Shown here one piece after another: positions 1 through 12,353 of a stretch of DNA of 64,000 bases; the first letter of the stretch is position 1; every line of letters starts with the position of its first letter. The position numbers and the translations under genes are program-made. The notes beneath the pieces are model-generated. The model saw only the letters and a list, made by a program, of their open reading frames with translations. It was not told the DNA's origin and did not search any database. The stretch is from Sipunculus nudus (Eukaryota > Annelida > Sipuncula > Golfingiida > Sipunculidae), in the NCBI GenBank assembly GCA_026874595.1, contig CM049306.1:74087642-74151641 (forward strand). Reading direction: 5' to 3'.

Positions 1-1942
1 AAAAACTTACAATGACAATGACACTTACATATGTGTTTTCATAAAAACAAGCGACTTAATCTGACTTTGACATTTTAACAAAAAGTTCTTCTCTGCAGTT
101 GTTCATAAGTGGGCGAAGTTTGCATTCAATTATCCAAATTGAAGAGGAATTTGTCAACTGAAAACAAGTTTTTTTCTGGGACATTGACCTTTGACCTTGT
201 AGCTTTGTGGTTTTGGTCCTTCAGATGCAAACTGTTTGTTAAGTGGAAAATTATGAAAGTGGATAAAGATTGGTAACATAGCACCAAAAAATATCTGGTG
301 CCAGGAAATTACGAAATAGCCACCTTAACTCAGATAAGTACCGGTATAGGCATTGCTGTGGAGAATCAGCCAAGGTATTTCTGAGACGAGCTCTCTGTTG
401 TATTTTATAAAAACGCTTCAACCAATCACGTACGTATATCTGAGGCCAGTACGTAATTGACAGACGTAAATAGTTTATATTGCCCTGGCTGTAAAACAGC
501 ACCGCCAAGGCATGCCTGTCTACATGCCTATGATATCACATCTATCTGTAGATAATATTAGCGGTTCTGGCCTGCCTATTCCAAATATATGATTTACAAT
601 AACAGCATGAGCATGTCGTGTGAAATACGCTACACCAATAGCACAAATGTCGAGCCCCTGACAGTGGTCTAACCAATACACGAATTACAATCAGGCCCGC
701 TTAATGTAATATAGGTTAATGCTTCCGTTTATAGTCACCTATATCTGACTATATCTGACTCTGACTATTTAATGACATGAAAAAAATCCCCTAATCATGG
801 CCGGGACCTTATTGTAATGCAAGTTCGCATATAATTACACATCTAACCAGAACAAAGTTGACCACGGGGGCAATTTAGAAGAGTGAAATTAGTGAAGCAC
901 AGTTCCCCTCGGGGCACCGTAGGCATTCAGTAAAGTTCATACATACAGATGAGGTCAAGGTGCCTCTTTGATACTAAGAACAATGTTTTCATACCTGCGT
1001 GCGTGAACGTGTGCCCTGGCGGTGTAAGCGTGTGAAACAACCATAAAACGTGCTTGTGAATGGAAAATTCCGTTAAGACACATAAAGTTGGAGGTCTTAA
1101 GATCACTTACGGAGTTAACAAGACACGAATACATTTAAACATCGTTTATACGAATAGCTCTGGGGATTCCGGTTTTCTTCAGTTTCCGATGTATGAAAAT
1201 GCACCAGGAATTAAAATTGCCTACCTGTTGCCAAGTACTGGACGTCAGATACTGACAGATAAAAATACATGAAACTAGCCAACAATAAACGCTTACTTTG
1301 ATATTTATTAACTGTTCCCGTTAATGTAAGTAATATAGAATGTTATTTACAAAATCATTCAACGTGACCCTGGAATAATCAGATCCAGTTGGTATCGTAT
1401 GTAATTCCAGGGATAAGTAGCCGGGATTTCTCACCTTGCATTAAATTAATCACCATTATGTATCACTAATAAAAACTGCATAAAATTGTTTGGAATTATA
1501 CGGTCTTTAAACAAACTGCTTTGGGTATTCCCTCATATTTGGATTCTGAATAAACAAATGATTTTTCTCTCAGTTAACAAGTTCGGATAAACCAATTTTT
1601 AATAAAGGTGTTCTGGAATAAAACGAAGCTATGACCTTTCTCAAATACAACCCCTGGATTGTTCCATCATAATGTATTTTGATTTCATCCAACACGGTAA
1701 TGTTATATATGTATTGGTAATAGCCCAATGAAATTTAATGCAAGCCGTGAGGTTTGCGAGCCGTTTAGGCGAGCCTGCCATGATTGACACAAGCCAAGCA
1801 AATCTTATCGCTTGCTTTACATTTCATTGGGCAAAAACTGATTTGTCCTACATGCCCCGCCCCCTTGGTCGAAGGTCACGGGTGTTATTGTTGTGGCTAT
1901 CCACCAATTCTTTGCCATATTTGGAAAGTCACCATGCTACGA
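1..1942. other. AT-rich intergenic DNA
   Basis: Apart from one short open frame at 1060-1272 I see no gene, RNA or clear repeat here. Base composition is AT-rich and open frames are at chance length. The right edge abuts the first minisatellite module. Confidence 0.6.
1060..1272 (+). CDS. Hypothetical short ORF (70 aa)
   Basis: An ATG-started frame of 70 codons with balanced composition (begins MENSVKTHKVGG, ends GRQILTDKNT). There is no signal peptide, membrane segment or domain I recognise. It is slightly less AT-biased than its surroundings, the only hint of coding. No promoter or splice sites stand out and nothing homologous occurs elsewhere in the window. It could be an exon or chance; I lean to chance. 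Confidence 0.2.
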   Translation: MENSVKTHKVGGLKITYGVNKTRIHLNIVYTNSSGDSGFLQFPMYENAPGIKIAYLLPSTGRQILTDKNT

Positions 1943-2338
1943 TGGCTGATTTAGGACACAGAAAAAAAAAATATTTATCTCGTGATCTCGAGATAACATC
2001 TCGAGATCTCGACATAGAATTTCGCAAAAAAAAAAATTTTAGGAAGCAAAAAAAAAATTTTAGGAAGCAAAAAAAAAAATTTTAGGAAGCAAAAAAAAAT
2101 TTTAGGAAGCAAAAAAAAAAATTTTAGGAAGCAAAAAAAAAAAATTTTAGGAGGCAAAAAAAAATTTTTTGGAAGCAAAAAAAAAAATTTAGAAAGCAAA
2201 AACAAAAATTTTTAGGAAGCAAAAAAAAAAAATTTTAGGAAGCAAAAAAAAATTTTTAGGAAGCAAAAAAAAAAATTTAGAAAGCAAAAAAAAAAATTTT
2301 TAGGAAACAAAAAAAAAATTATCTTTCGAGATCTCCAG
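1943..2338 (-). repeat. A/T minisatellite block with CTCGAGAT terminal module (inverted copy)
   Basis: A terminal module (about 1943-2032) begins GGCTGATTTAGGACACAG, runs through an A-tract and AATATTTATCTCG, and holds a CTCGAGATAACATCTCGAG palindrome. It is followed by about 14 copies of a ~20-bp monomer, AGGAAGCAAAAAAAAATTTT with variable A-run length, up to 2320, then a degenerate CGAGATCT tail. The same structure lies in the opposite orientation at 3541-3908 and 5500-6064. Long frames read through it are low-complexity artefacts. Confidence 0.9.
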
Positions 2339-3540
2339 AAAAAATGTCACACTTGTACGAACCATTCAAAGCTGAATTGACATAAAGGGGACATTATACG
2401 TTAAGAGTGCTTACTATTGCAATTATAAAACAAAGACCATGTATACTGTGTTTAACTGAACCGTAATACAATATAATTAATTTAAAATCAATCAAGTTTG
2501 TATAGCCCCTGAGATAAGGCGAGTTGAAGAAAAGTTCAATATAAATTCAATATTTAATATTCATATCCGTAAGGAAGATGTCAAAGCCTAAAGAATCTGA
2601 AACATTCTACCTGAACGGCGGATTCGGAGCCATGTCTGTTAAATCACTCAAATAGAAATGTTTAGGTCTGCATGCATGCATTGTGGGTACCTTATTATTT
2701 TAAGAATCCAAACAAATATGAGCTTCTTATAGAAACACGCTTTTTGTACAATTTCTTTCAGCTTTTGTTTTATTGAAATGGTGTGTCGTTTTATGGAACA
2801 TGTATTAGACCATCATAAATTAAAATATGCTAAAATTGATTACTGTGTTTTCGGGTAGGTACGCTGGGGGGGGGGGGGGGGGGGGGTCGGGGAGGAGCGT
2901 TGCTTCAGCCACTAAAGCCCAAGTCTTGATCCACTATAGCTCTTACTATAGCTCAGATTAATTTAATCAACCTATCTTCATACATGTTTTATATTCATAA
3001 ATAAACGGTTTAAAATTTCGATCATCTCTCATCATGATTTTTCTTCAGCAAAATGCTCTGCTTTGGTCTTAAAGTCGCTATTCACCTGCCTTATTTATAG
3101 AATCTTTGTAAAAACTCTGCATATACATATTAAAGAAGTGAAAGTAATCATAAACATAATCTAGGTAAACATAATCTATTAATCTTTCATGAAAATGAGC
3201 CAATGCCATGGGTAAAGGCGGTGTCTTTGTCTATATCCACGTTTATTTATAACATGGGTCGGGGGGGGGGGGGGTGCAAAAATTGCCACCGATCGTAATA
3301 GAAAGACGTCCGGCAGAAACATCTGGCTTCAATTCAGAGATTACAGATTTCTGTAAATGACAAATACTGCATTGCTTCACATGCTCTTACGAATATAAAC
3401 TAGTGATCTTTCAATAACTCGGTTACATGTTTTCATCTGTATGTTAACACTTGCTCAAGTGGCTTGTATACAAGTAGCCTTTAGATAAAATGTTTATACG
3501 TCAAAGTGACGTTATAAGACCCATTCCCAGCTGGGGTTTC
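2339..3540. other. Spacer between inverted minisatellite blocks
   Basis: This 1.2 kb lies between two inverted minisatellite blocks and could be the interior of one composite element. It contains poly-G runs near 2869-2886 and 3260-3273. I see no gene in it. Confidence 0.5.
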
Positions 3541-3908
3541 TTCCTAAATTTGTTTTTTGCTTCCTAATTTTTTTTTTTTTTGCTTCCTAAAATTTTTTTT
3601 TTTGCTTCCTAAAAATTTTTTTTTGCTTCATAAATTTTTTTTTTTATGCTTCCTAAATTTTTTTTTTTTGCTTCCTAAAATTTTTTTTTTTGCTTCCTAA
3701 AAATTTTTTTTTTTTTCCTTCATAAAATTTTATTTTATGCCTCCTAAAATTTTTTTTTTTGCTCCCTAAAATTTTTTTTTTTGCTTCCTAAAAATTTTTT
3801 TTTTGCTTCCTAAAAATTTTTTTTTTGCGAAATTCTATGTCGAGATCTCGAGATGTTATCTCGAGATCACGAGATAAATATTTTTTTTTTCTGTGTCCTA
3901 AATCAGCC
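3541..3908 (+). repeat. A/T minisatellite block with CTCGAGAT terminal module
   Basis: About 14 monomers of TTTTTTTTTGCTTCCTAAAA type, followed by GCGAAATTCTATGTCGAG, the CTCGAGATGTTATCTCGAG palindrome, CACGAGATAAAT, a T-run and CTGTGTCCTAAATCAGCC. The terminal module is the reverse complement of 1943-2032 with the same private variants (CACGAGATAAAT), so these two blocks are closer to each other than to the 5.5-6.1 kb block. Confidence 0.9.
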
Positions 3909-4009
3909 ACCGTACCATGCAACTCCACTTGCATGGTCTCTTTTCATGACCCTGTGATGCAATGAGATTTGAACGTACAGTTAGAACAAAGGAAAATACG
4001 TCGCATGTG

Positions 4010-4013
<4 letters not shown>

Positions 4014-4062
<49 letters not shown>
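4014..4062. repeat. (TA)n microsatellite
   Basis: An uninterrupted TA dinucleotide run of about 49 bp. Confidence 0.97.
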
Positions 4063-4064
<2 letters not shown>

Positions 4065-4782
4065 CGGAACCTAATAACAACAGATCACCTAATCGTGATC
4101 AGCACAAATTTTGTCACGGAGATAAAAAAAATCAAATTCTGTAACACTAGGCAGCGTGAAACGTCTAGGGGAATGAATAAAGAAGTCAGTGTTTTTTTGT
4201 AAACAAATAATTATAATTTATTCTTAGAACAATCCTAACATTATAATACACTAAATCAATACAATTACATAGTATAACAATAAAATATACAGTACCAGAG
4301 TTAACGGATCTTAGGCTTTGATTTCTGGATACCAGCACTGTCACAGCTTAACAAGAGTCCTTTAGCACCAATAATCCATGTATATATAAACCATAGCGAA
4401 ACTGGAGACAGTCCGTATTAAATCTGTATAAAATCCTTTGACTATCTGCAATTATCGGTAAGGTCCCAAACTGACGAGAAATAAACACTCTTAGTGCTCG
4501 CTGGTATTTTTTTCTTTCTGCCGGCTCTAAACACAGCCCCTAATTTACAGCTTCTCACCCAAAAATTCCAGACATGGAAAATTCCAAAGACCAATACACA
4601 CGCACATGAACAAACCCGAAACATCTAGAATTAGGAACGCTGTGTCTCTATGCTTCAGAGCCCACACACAAGCTAGCGCCCGACGAGGGAGGTTCCCATG
4701 GCAACGAACTATGCCTGCGCTACACGAATCAGAATGTCAACAGACACATAACCCTTCTGCGCACAATAAAACAGATACCTGT

Positions 4783-4786
<4 letters not shown>

Positions 4787-4853
<67 letters not shown>
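4787..4853. repeat. (TA)n microsatellite
   Basis: An uninterrupted AT dinucleotide run of about 67 bp, the longest TA tract in the left third. Confidence 0.97.
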
Positions 4854-4854
<1 letters not shown>

Positions 4855-5499
4855 TGTGCTTGGTTTCAAATTCGCTTGGATAAAATTCGAGATTTCCACT
4901 TTCAGTGTTGCACGAAGGTCTCACCACATTATAAACCTACGCAAAATAAACCATTAACATATGCATTAATTATATAAAATAATATGTGCGCAAAATCTTT
5001 TATTTTCGCCATAATCGACTATCGCGACATTCGCGAGTGTTTATGACTTGGTGGAGTCTGCAGTATAAAACACCATCTAGTAGATGATGGTCATTTTAGA
5101 TAAGATTTTTTATCTGAAACACATTTGATACGTTTCTAAAGCTTAACCATTGTTACCGTGGATTATGTATCGTGTTCTCCCCTCGCCAGAGAACGGCCTA
5201 GAAATAAACCTACCGGCGTCAACAAACTGCATATGATTAAGCATTAATAATACAACGAGCTGGCTTGGTGGTGAATTAAAACTACCTTCAAAATAAACAG
5301 AAGACAACAGCCAAACAATACTATGCGACATTCTGATAAGAGAATTAGTATGGATGTTACAAACTCGCTTTAGAAAAATAGTATACTCACCCCCAATTAT
5401 ACGTGCATAGATTATCCGTGTGGAACGTAGCAATGCATGCAAAACTTGATCAATAGACGCATCTCATTTCTCGAAATTAAAATATTTTATTCGCTTTCA

Positions 5500-6064
5500 A
5501 ATTTTTTTTTTTGCTTCCTAAATTTTTTTTTTTTTTGCTCCCTAAATTTTTTTTGCTTTCTAAAATTTTTTTTTTTTGCTTCCTATATTTTTTTTTTTGC
5601 CTCTTAAAATTTTTTTTTTTGCTTCCTAAATTTTTTTTTTTTGCTTCCTAAATTTTTTTTTTTTGCTTCGTAAATTTTTTTTTTTGCTTCCTAAAATTTT
5701 TTTTTTGTTTCTAAAAAATTTTTTTTTTTGCTCCGTAAAATTTTTTTTTTTGCTTCCTAAATTTTTTTTTTTTTGCTCCCTAAATTTTTTTTTTTTGCGA
5801 AAGTTAAGTCGGGATCTCGAGATAATATCTCGAGATCTCGAGATAAATATTTTTTTTTTGTGTATCCTAAATCAGCCACCGTATTTTTTTGCTTCGTAAA
5901 ATTTTTTTTTTTTTTTGCTTCGTAAAATTTTTGTTTGCTTCGTAAATTTTTTTTTTTTTTGCTTCGTAAATTTTTTTTTTTGCGAAAGTTATGTCGGGAT
6001 CTCGAGATAATATCTCGAGATCTCGAGATAAATATTTTTTTTTTCTGTGTCCTAAATCAGCCAC
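5500..6064 (+). repeat. Minisatellite block with two successive terminal modules
   Basis: The same monomer family as at 3541-3908, about 18 copies. It ends in a terminal module at about 5800-5882 (GCGAAAGTTAAGTCGGGATC, CTCGAGATAATATCTCGAG, AATCAGCCACCGTA). Four more monomers with GCTTCGTAAA instead of GCTTCCTAAA follow, then a second near-identical terminal module ends at 6064. Module plus array is thus itself duplicated, and the second array carries a diagnostic C-to-G change. Confidence 0.9.
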
Positions 6065-6776
6065 CGTAATACGGACTCATTTGATACTAAAAGTCATGTT
6101 TTCGGGCTGTAGTTCACAGAATATAGGTCACAATGACCTAGATGATTTGCCTGAGCCTTCCCTGGATGTACAGTTAGAAGTTTATAGGTCTTACGGTTAC
6201 GCTTTTTTACGGTTTGTGCTTTGTCAACACCCGGGCTGCTTCATTTGAAGGTCTAAAAAATGCATAAATATTAGAAAAAAATAAAAGTAGCGCCACCGGT
6301 TTTCAGGAAATGTTGAAACACTCCTTGGTCAATATGTATGGAAAGAATCATGACAATCAATGTATTTGTTATTCGGATACTGAAGCTTTTATATCAAATT
6401 TTGGGGTGGGATGCAATGACAGGCCCCGTAATTGTTTCCATTGTTTCCAATGCTGGAAACTGCAGTAATGGACAAAAAGGGAGGAAAGAAACAGAGCTAG
6501 AAAGATAATTTGGTATAACCTACCATACAGCAAGAATGTCTAAACAAATGTCGGAGCACAGTTCTTAAAACTGATCAAAGAGCATTTATCGCTGGATAAC
6601 ATACTACTCAAAATCTTTAACAAAAACGCAATCAAATCAGCTACAGTTGCATGAGAAATATGATGCAAATAATAACAACTTGAAACAAAAAAAATCACTG
6701 CAAAAAAAAAACAACCAAGCGAAAAAAAACTAGAACTGTAGAGAGAAAAACACATGACCCTTAGACGGTAATTGCC

Positions 6777-6998
6777 TTGTCAGCAATATTGTTTATGATG
6801 CAACGGTCAAGACAGAATACTAATGCGCTCAAGACATTGGATAAGAAAGTGGCCCATTCAAAATTCGGTACAACAACAACAACCAATCATTTCGCAATGA
6901 ACGTTACTAAAAGAAACAGAACTTTCGAAACACATTTGGACCATAAAGAGAAAGCAAATACAATATTCAACTACTTGGGAAATAATCCAACGCTCTAA
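6777..6998 (+). CDS. ORF carried by the 2.2-kb element (copy 1)
   Basis: A 73-codon frame beginning MSAILFMMQRSRQNTNALK. The second element copy (41100-41321, minus) has the same frame with only two amino-acid differences (K20R and T33I). Function is unknown and I recognise no motif. The next frame, 7003-7194, contains LLNKRGELVSK, a phrase resembling fragments of repeat-encoded proteins. Conservation may only reflect a recent common source. Confidence 0.35.
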   Translation: MSAILFMMQRSRQNTNALKTLDKKVAHSKFGTTTTTNHFAMNVTKRNRTFETHLDHKEKANTIFNYLGNNPTL

Positions 6999-7199
6999 TA
7001 CAATGAATCGCACCTGGGATCAATGTAACCTCTGTATGAAGGAGAAATACAGGATATTGCATATCAAAAGCGACAAGTCGGTCATCTTATTGAACAAGCG
7101 CGGTGAATTAGTCTCAAAAAGCCGACACTTGAAACTACCGAACGGCGTGAAACTAGGAGTAATAACTTGGTGCTCCAACGTGTTTAACTTTTAGCTAAA

Positions 7200-7202
<3 letters not shown>

Positions 7203-7242
<40 letters not shown>
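7203..7242. repeat. (TA)n microsatellite inside the element
   Basis: A TA run present at the same internal position in the inverted copy (40842-40895), so it is part of the element rather than a random local expansion. Confidence 0.95.
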
Positions 7243-7245
<3 letters not shown>

Positions 7246-7343
7246 GAATGTCTATGGCAGGTGGCTGCACCCTTATGTATGTTTGTATGATTATGCAAAG
7301 TATCCACTAGCCTCCCCCTTGCTCAATCCTGGATCCGCCTCTG

Positions 7344-8089
7344 TTAATGTTTACCTGTTCAAACAATCCTGTCTTTTGCACGTTGAACCAAATGAAACCA
7401 GACAGGCATTCGTTCAAATGCAAAGGCATATAAGCAGGAAATAATATTTGATTTTTAAAAATTTAAATTCAAAAGGGGTCCATAAACCAGAAGTTCATGC
7501 CTTAATTGTCTTTACATTTTTTTATCACGTTTGCGTTTATGAATATTTAGTCGCATTCCACTTGACTTTAATTTATTTAAAACATGCATGTGCATATAAA
7601 CCAAACCCTGAAAAAAATAAACACTTTAAATGCTAAAGTCCATGACGTTCGTCTTTAAATTTTAATACATATTTCCCCCGGTCTCCATGCACATGAAATC
7701 GCTATAGTCCATATGACCATCATCCCTCCGACAGATCTAGCATATGACGATAGAGTCCAAAAAGTTCTAGATGTCGCTTTCGCTACGCTATCATGATTGT
7801 GCATTGCGCACGGAATACGTACATGTAACATGAGAAGCTGAATAATGATTAATGATTGACTCTTTGTTATCTTTTAGATCTTTCCATTTTATCAATTAAA
7901 GTTAGTCACAGAGAATTGTAAGGGTAAATGCATGTCTATAAATTTGATAAGCTGATATTTAAGGAGAATCTGTGCTGTCATTCAAATACTCTAGATCTAG
8001 TTCCTATAACACAAAAGTAACCTTTTACTGGTCCACTGTGTGACCCGAAACTGCAAAGTCATACCTTGTCAATTTCAGTGTCACAGCTG
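7344..8089. other. AT-rich spacer
   Basis: No gene or repeat structure recognised. Open frames are short and AT-driven. Confidence 0.5.
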
Positions 8090-9560
8090 GTGGTTATCAG
8101 TCATTTAATGAAGAAACATGCATAGTCCAGGATCAGTTGTCATTCCGTGGGAATTTAATGAAGAAAGCAGGCAACATACATCATTTTAAAGCTTAATACC
8201 TCAGCAATCTGAAAATCCATGTTGCCATTTTCTCCCTAAAGTTTCAAGGTCACCAAACAAGGTCAAGGTCATGGCTTTTAATATATATTGAATTTTATCA
8301 TGGTCATTTGTCATTCTATGTGAAATTAATGAAAATAACTAGCAACATACATCATTTTAAAGTTTTTAACCTTATTAATCTAAAATTTCATACTGTAGTT
8401 ATTTCCCTACAGTTTCAAGGTCACCAAACAAGGTCAAGGTAATGTGTTTTGATATTTACTGAGTTGTTCCATGGTCATTTGTCATAATGTGAAATTTCAT
8501 GAAAATAACTGGCAACTTATCTAATTTTAAGGCTTATAACCTTATCAATCTACAAACCTATGTTGCCACATTTTCTTTTTATGATAAGGGTCACTAAACA
8601 AGGTCAACGTCATGGCTTCGATAGTTCATTTGGGAATTCATGAGGAAAGCAATTATCTTACATCATGTTCAAACTTATGACAATACCAATCTAAATATCA
8701 ATGTTGCCATTTTATTCCTGCAGTGTCAAAGTCAACAGACAAGGTCCAGGTCATTGTTTTTGATATTTCTTTATTTTTCCAGTGTCAATTGTTATTAAAT
8801 GGAATGTTCAGGAAAAAGGCTGGAAAAAATACATAACTTTAAAGGGGCTCAGTCACCTATCAGACCTTTATAAACTAAAGGTACCATGGGAGATTTTATT
8901 AAAAATAGGCCAGGAAACATGGATATCACCGCACACAGGCTGCTTGTTTTGGTTATATCGACGTTTTATAATATGAGGGGCCCGAAAAAAATGATACAAA
9001 TTCAACAAGGCCATCTGGTGGCAAGTCAGATAAACCAGAGCTTTGTAAATGGCATTTTGCTACAAGTGACCTTTCTACCTCGGCATATATGCAACCTACC
9101 ACCTCAGGTTATATGTTTTCCCTTTTGTCAACATTGCAGTGTTTGTTGTTGATAAACCAGTCTTTCACAGAGACATTTTAAGAACTTTCCATTACCAGAA
9201 TAACCATAAGATCATTAATATATACTCAAAGGAAGCCAGAAATCACATAAATTCTTTTTTTCAAAAGGCAGGTGAATAGGAACCTTTAAAGTTTATAATC
9301 GAGTCAATCATAATATGCATGGTGCCATCTTTTCTCTGCAGCTTCATGGTGAACATGCAAGGTCAAGTGCATGGCTATCAATATTTCTTTATTTTTTAGA
9401 GGCATTGTCATTCTGTAGGATTTCCATGAAGAAAGCAGGCAACATACATCATTTTAAAGCTTATAACCATATAAATGTATGAAAACCCATTGAGCTAATA
9501 CCCTGCAGTTTCAAGGTCAACAAACAAAGTCAAGGTCTTGGCTATAAACATTCCTTTTTT
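8090..9560 (+). repeat. ~170-bp interspersed tandem repeat, left arm
   Basis: About six diverged units containing, in order: GTCATTCTGTGRGAATTT, ATGAAGAAAGCAGGCAACAT, ACATCATTTTAAAGCTTATA, ATGTTGCCATTTT, and TTTCAAGGTCACCAAACAAG followed by GTCAAGGTCATGG. The spacing between TGGTCATTTG at 8301 and 8472 gives a 171-bp period. The array is broken by unrelated sequence at about 8800-9300 and resumes to 9560. Units in opposite orientation occur at 11090-11410, and one isolated unit at about 40710-43070 is split by another element. Confidence 0.8.
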
Positions 9561-11089
9561 TACTATAGAAATTACGTACGCTAATGACGCACTTGAGAGC
9601 TATATCCCTTTTCTGTAATATCTTTGTGTTTTAGCTCCATTATGAGGTTCATATCATACTGCAAGGGCAAGGTCATTAAAGGTCAATACACTGATTTGAT
9701 AGTTCAGGGCCAGCAGTCTGGTTAAAATCTCCCTAACGATTTCCTTGAAGGAAGGAGACAACATATATTGTAGTTCAAGACATTTATAAAACAGGTATCA
9801 ATGTCGAATATCAAGATTTAGTGCAATTTTTACAGTTTAAATATCTGTCCAACTATTACAAATACCTGTGCCCTGAGCATAGAACTGTTAGAACGGACTT
9901 TTTAAAACAATTGCATTACGACATTGATGACTGTTTCTCGGTCACAGGCAAGTTGTCTTTTGGCATAACTGTCATGAGTCAGTGCAGACACAAGCCACCA
10001 GATATGCACGAGGAGAGTAAATCTTAAAGCCATCCATATATTAGGTATTAATCCATCCATTGAACATAAAAAATTAGAGCTTTTATATGACTTATTATAT
10101 AAACACTAACTAATTAGAGTGACATTTACAAAGCACTTGTTTGGTTAATTTTATTTTTAACTTAGCATGTTAACAGAGACTAATGTGGTAATGAACTACA
10201 TCATTTTGATTTAGTGATCCCATGGTAAACCTTTGTTCAACAGCCCTAAACAAGTAGAATACTTTAACATTCAGCGTAATCAAAGCAGGTCTGTGCTCGG
10301 GTCAGAGTGAATTCCGGTTGTCTAAGAAGTTTTCAGTAAATCTCAAACAAGAAATTTTTAGGTCATTTTTTTCCTGCTAAAATTTGTGCCGAATTTTATT
10401 GATGAATATAATGCAGATATGATTAAAAAGCAGGATTTTACACGAACAATACTAAGTGAGACGAAGTATATAATGTTCATGTTTACAAAGCTCAAAAAAG
10501 TTCTTTAATATTTGCAGTGCATAATATACTTTTTTAAATGGATGCATTTTTTCTAAGTGAGCAGTGAATTCTCAACATTTCCAGTTGTTTAACAATATAA
10601 CGTTTATAAAAGGCTCTTTTTATTTGCTTTTTGAATGTGGGTTATTTTACTACTGTAAGGCTGCACATAATATAATTAATAATAACAAAAATACAGTTTA
10701 ACCAATAGATTTAACAACTGAAAAATTGTGCAGCTACTTTTTTTTGACAATTTGGGTGTGTTTGTGTTCAGTTCAGTGTTCGGATTAGTGATTTGACCTT
10801 GACTGATGACCTTCATTTTGAATAGTGTTTATCCTAAAGAAAAATGCTGATCAGAGATATGCCACAGGGTTTGATTCTTTGGCATTCATTTTTTATAATA
10901 AAGTCCAAAAATAAAAAAAAAATAAGGTCTGTTATGATCTTCACCTTATCTGTTGACCTTGAATCTACGAGAAAAATTGCGAAATGATTTTTAGATTAAA
11001 ATCGCTATAAGTTTTAACACGATGTATGATGCTTGCTTTCCTCATGAAATCCCCTAGGAATAACAAAATAGGAAAATGAAATATCGGAA
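9561..11089. other. Spacer between inverted 170-bp repeat arms
   Basis: AT-rich DNA with scattered decayed fragments of the repeat on both strands (AAGGTCATTAAAGGTCA at about 9668, TGACCTTGACTGATGACC at about 10793). No gene is supported; the frame at 9821-10027 lacks any recognisable feature. Confidence 0.5.
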
Positions 11090-11410
11090 ACATACATTAC
11101 CTTGACCTTGTTTATTGACATTTATTATATAAAGAAAATGTGGTGACATAGGTTTGTAGACTGATAAGGTTATAAGCTTAAGTTATTTTCCTGAAATCCT
11201 AACGGAATGACAATTGACCATGAACATATTCAATATATATATAACAAAACTCATTACCTTGACCTTGTGACCTTGAAACTGCAGAGAAAAAATGGCAACA
11301 TGGATTTTTAGATTGCTGAGGTTATAAGCTTTAAAATGATGTATGTTGCCAGCTTTCTTCATTAAAATCCCACGGGAGTCTTTAACTTGACAACTGACTC
11401 TGGACTAGCA
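11090..11410 (-). repeat. ~170-bp repeat, right (inverted) arm
   Basis: Reverse-complement units: CTTGACCTTGTGACCTTGAA, AAATGGCAACATGGATTTTT, AGCTTTAAAATGATGTATGT, TTCTTCATTAAAATCCCACG. The outer edge (TGACAACTGACTCTGGACTA) mirrors the left edge near 8129 (TAGTCCAGGATCAGTTGTCA). The 8.1-11.4 kb segment may therefore be one foldback-like composite. Confidence 0.75.
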
Positions 11411-12353
11411 GGGATGTTTGTTTCAATCCGCGAAACCTTCTTCGCTTAACGTCACAGAAAGTTTCTAGAACAAATATAAAATGCTTTATTGCCGTTAGTT
11501 CATGTGTTTGTTGATGAGCTGATACCTTTTCGCTGTGTGCTTTTCTATTCAAAGCTTGTAGCGGTAGCATTAGATAGTATCACGTGAATTATCTTAGATA
11601 AGTAAAATAAAATTCAAAAGCCAATTTTTAGCTCGCCGGAACGAAACTCTGGAGAGCTTATACCGTGCCGTCGGAGGCGGGCGGCATTATCCATAGATAG
11701 CTCAGGTTAAAGTTTTTGTCAACGCCCAGGTTAAACTTTTTGTAATCATTTAACCTATTGTTTTCATATTTCATATATGAATTATATGTTAAGGGGGGGG
11801 GGATTTCCAATATTTTAATTTCTTGACTTGCAATTAATACATAAGGAAAATAAAATTTGTACAGATCTCAAGTCAGCTCAGATTAAAGGTGTGGATTAAT
11901 GATTTATAACTCAACAACCACTCACCCTGTTGTTTTCATATCTGATATATGTTTTAAATAGGGTTAGGAATCTCCTGTATAATTTTTGGGGTTAAAAGGT
12001 GAAAGGTCAAGGTCACAGGCCACCGTTGTTCCTGAAAAATTCAGGTTAAAGTTTTATTGTTAGGCTCATTGCACCATGCTAAAGAATATATTTCAGTTAA
12101 ACTTAGAACACTGATGTTCTGTGATATAACCCTAAGATTATTATAATTATTAGATTGCATATTTAGTGAGGTTAGAGGTCACCAGACTTTGGTGGCACCA
12201 TGATGATCTACTAAAAATTTGATGCATTTTCATGAAACTCATTATGAAAATTTATCAATATAGTTTTGCACCTGAATTAAATTCTCGGCAAAACCCATCA
12301 CTGAAAATTTTACTTGATATCTGATCCTTGAGTAACAAATATCTCGTGATTTT
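11411..12353. other. Diverged repeat-like DNA
   Basis: It contains GTGAAAGGTCAAGGTCACAG at about 11999 and repeated phrases (CAGGTTAAAGTTTTTGTCAA / CAGGTTAAACTTTTTGTAAT / TTCAGGTTAAAGTTTTATTG). It looks like an old interspersed repeat; no gene is seen. Confidence 0.45.

Larger units (their letters stand above)
3909..5499. other. AT-rich spacer with two (TA)n microsatellites
   Basis: No convincing gene. It holds (TA)n at 4014-4062 and 4787-4853. The open frames that cross them encode only IYIYIY runs. Confidence 0.6.
6073..7343 (+). mobile_element. Truncated copy of CAGAGGCGGATC-ended element
   Basis: This segment is the reverse complement of 40740-42019 with high identity throughout. Its right end is GGATCCGCCTCTG at 7331-7343, matching the terminus of the complete copy. 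The left part (equivalent to 42020-42941) is missing where the copy meets the minisatellite block. It holds an ORF shared by both copies (6777-6998) and a (TA)n tract at 7203-7242 that is also shared. No transposase is encoded, so it is non-autonomous. Confidence 0.85.

Noticed and set aside
1738-2205. Open frames in the minisatellite blocks (also 5663-6064)
   Set aside because: Low-complexity translations of the repeat (KKKNFRKQ or FFFLLPKI) that follow monomer phase, not conserved coding.
3898-4202. Open frames of 60-77 codons crossing the (TA)n tract
   Set aside because: They encode IYIYIY runs only; TA repeats lack stops in these frames. The same applies to frames at 4606-4977, 30617-31024.
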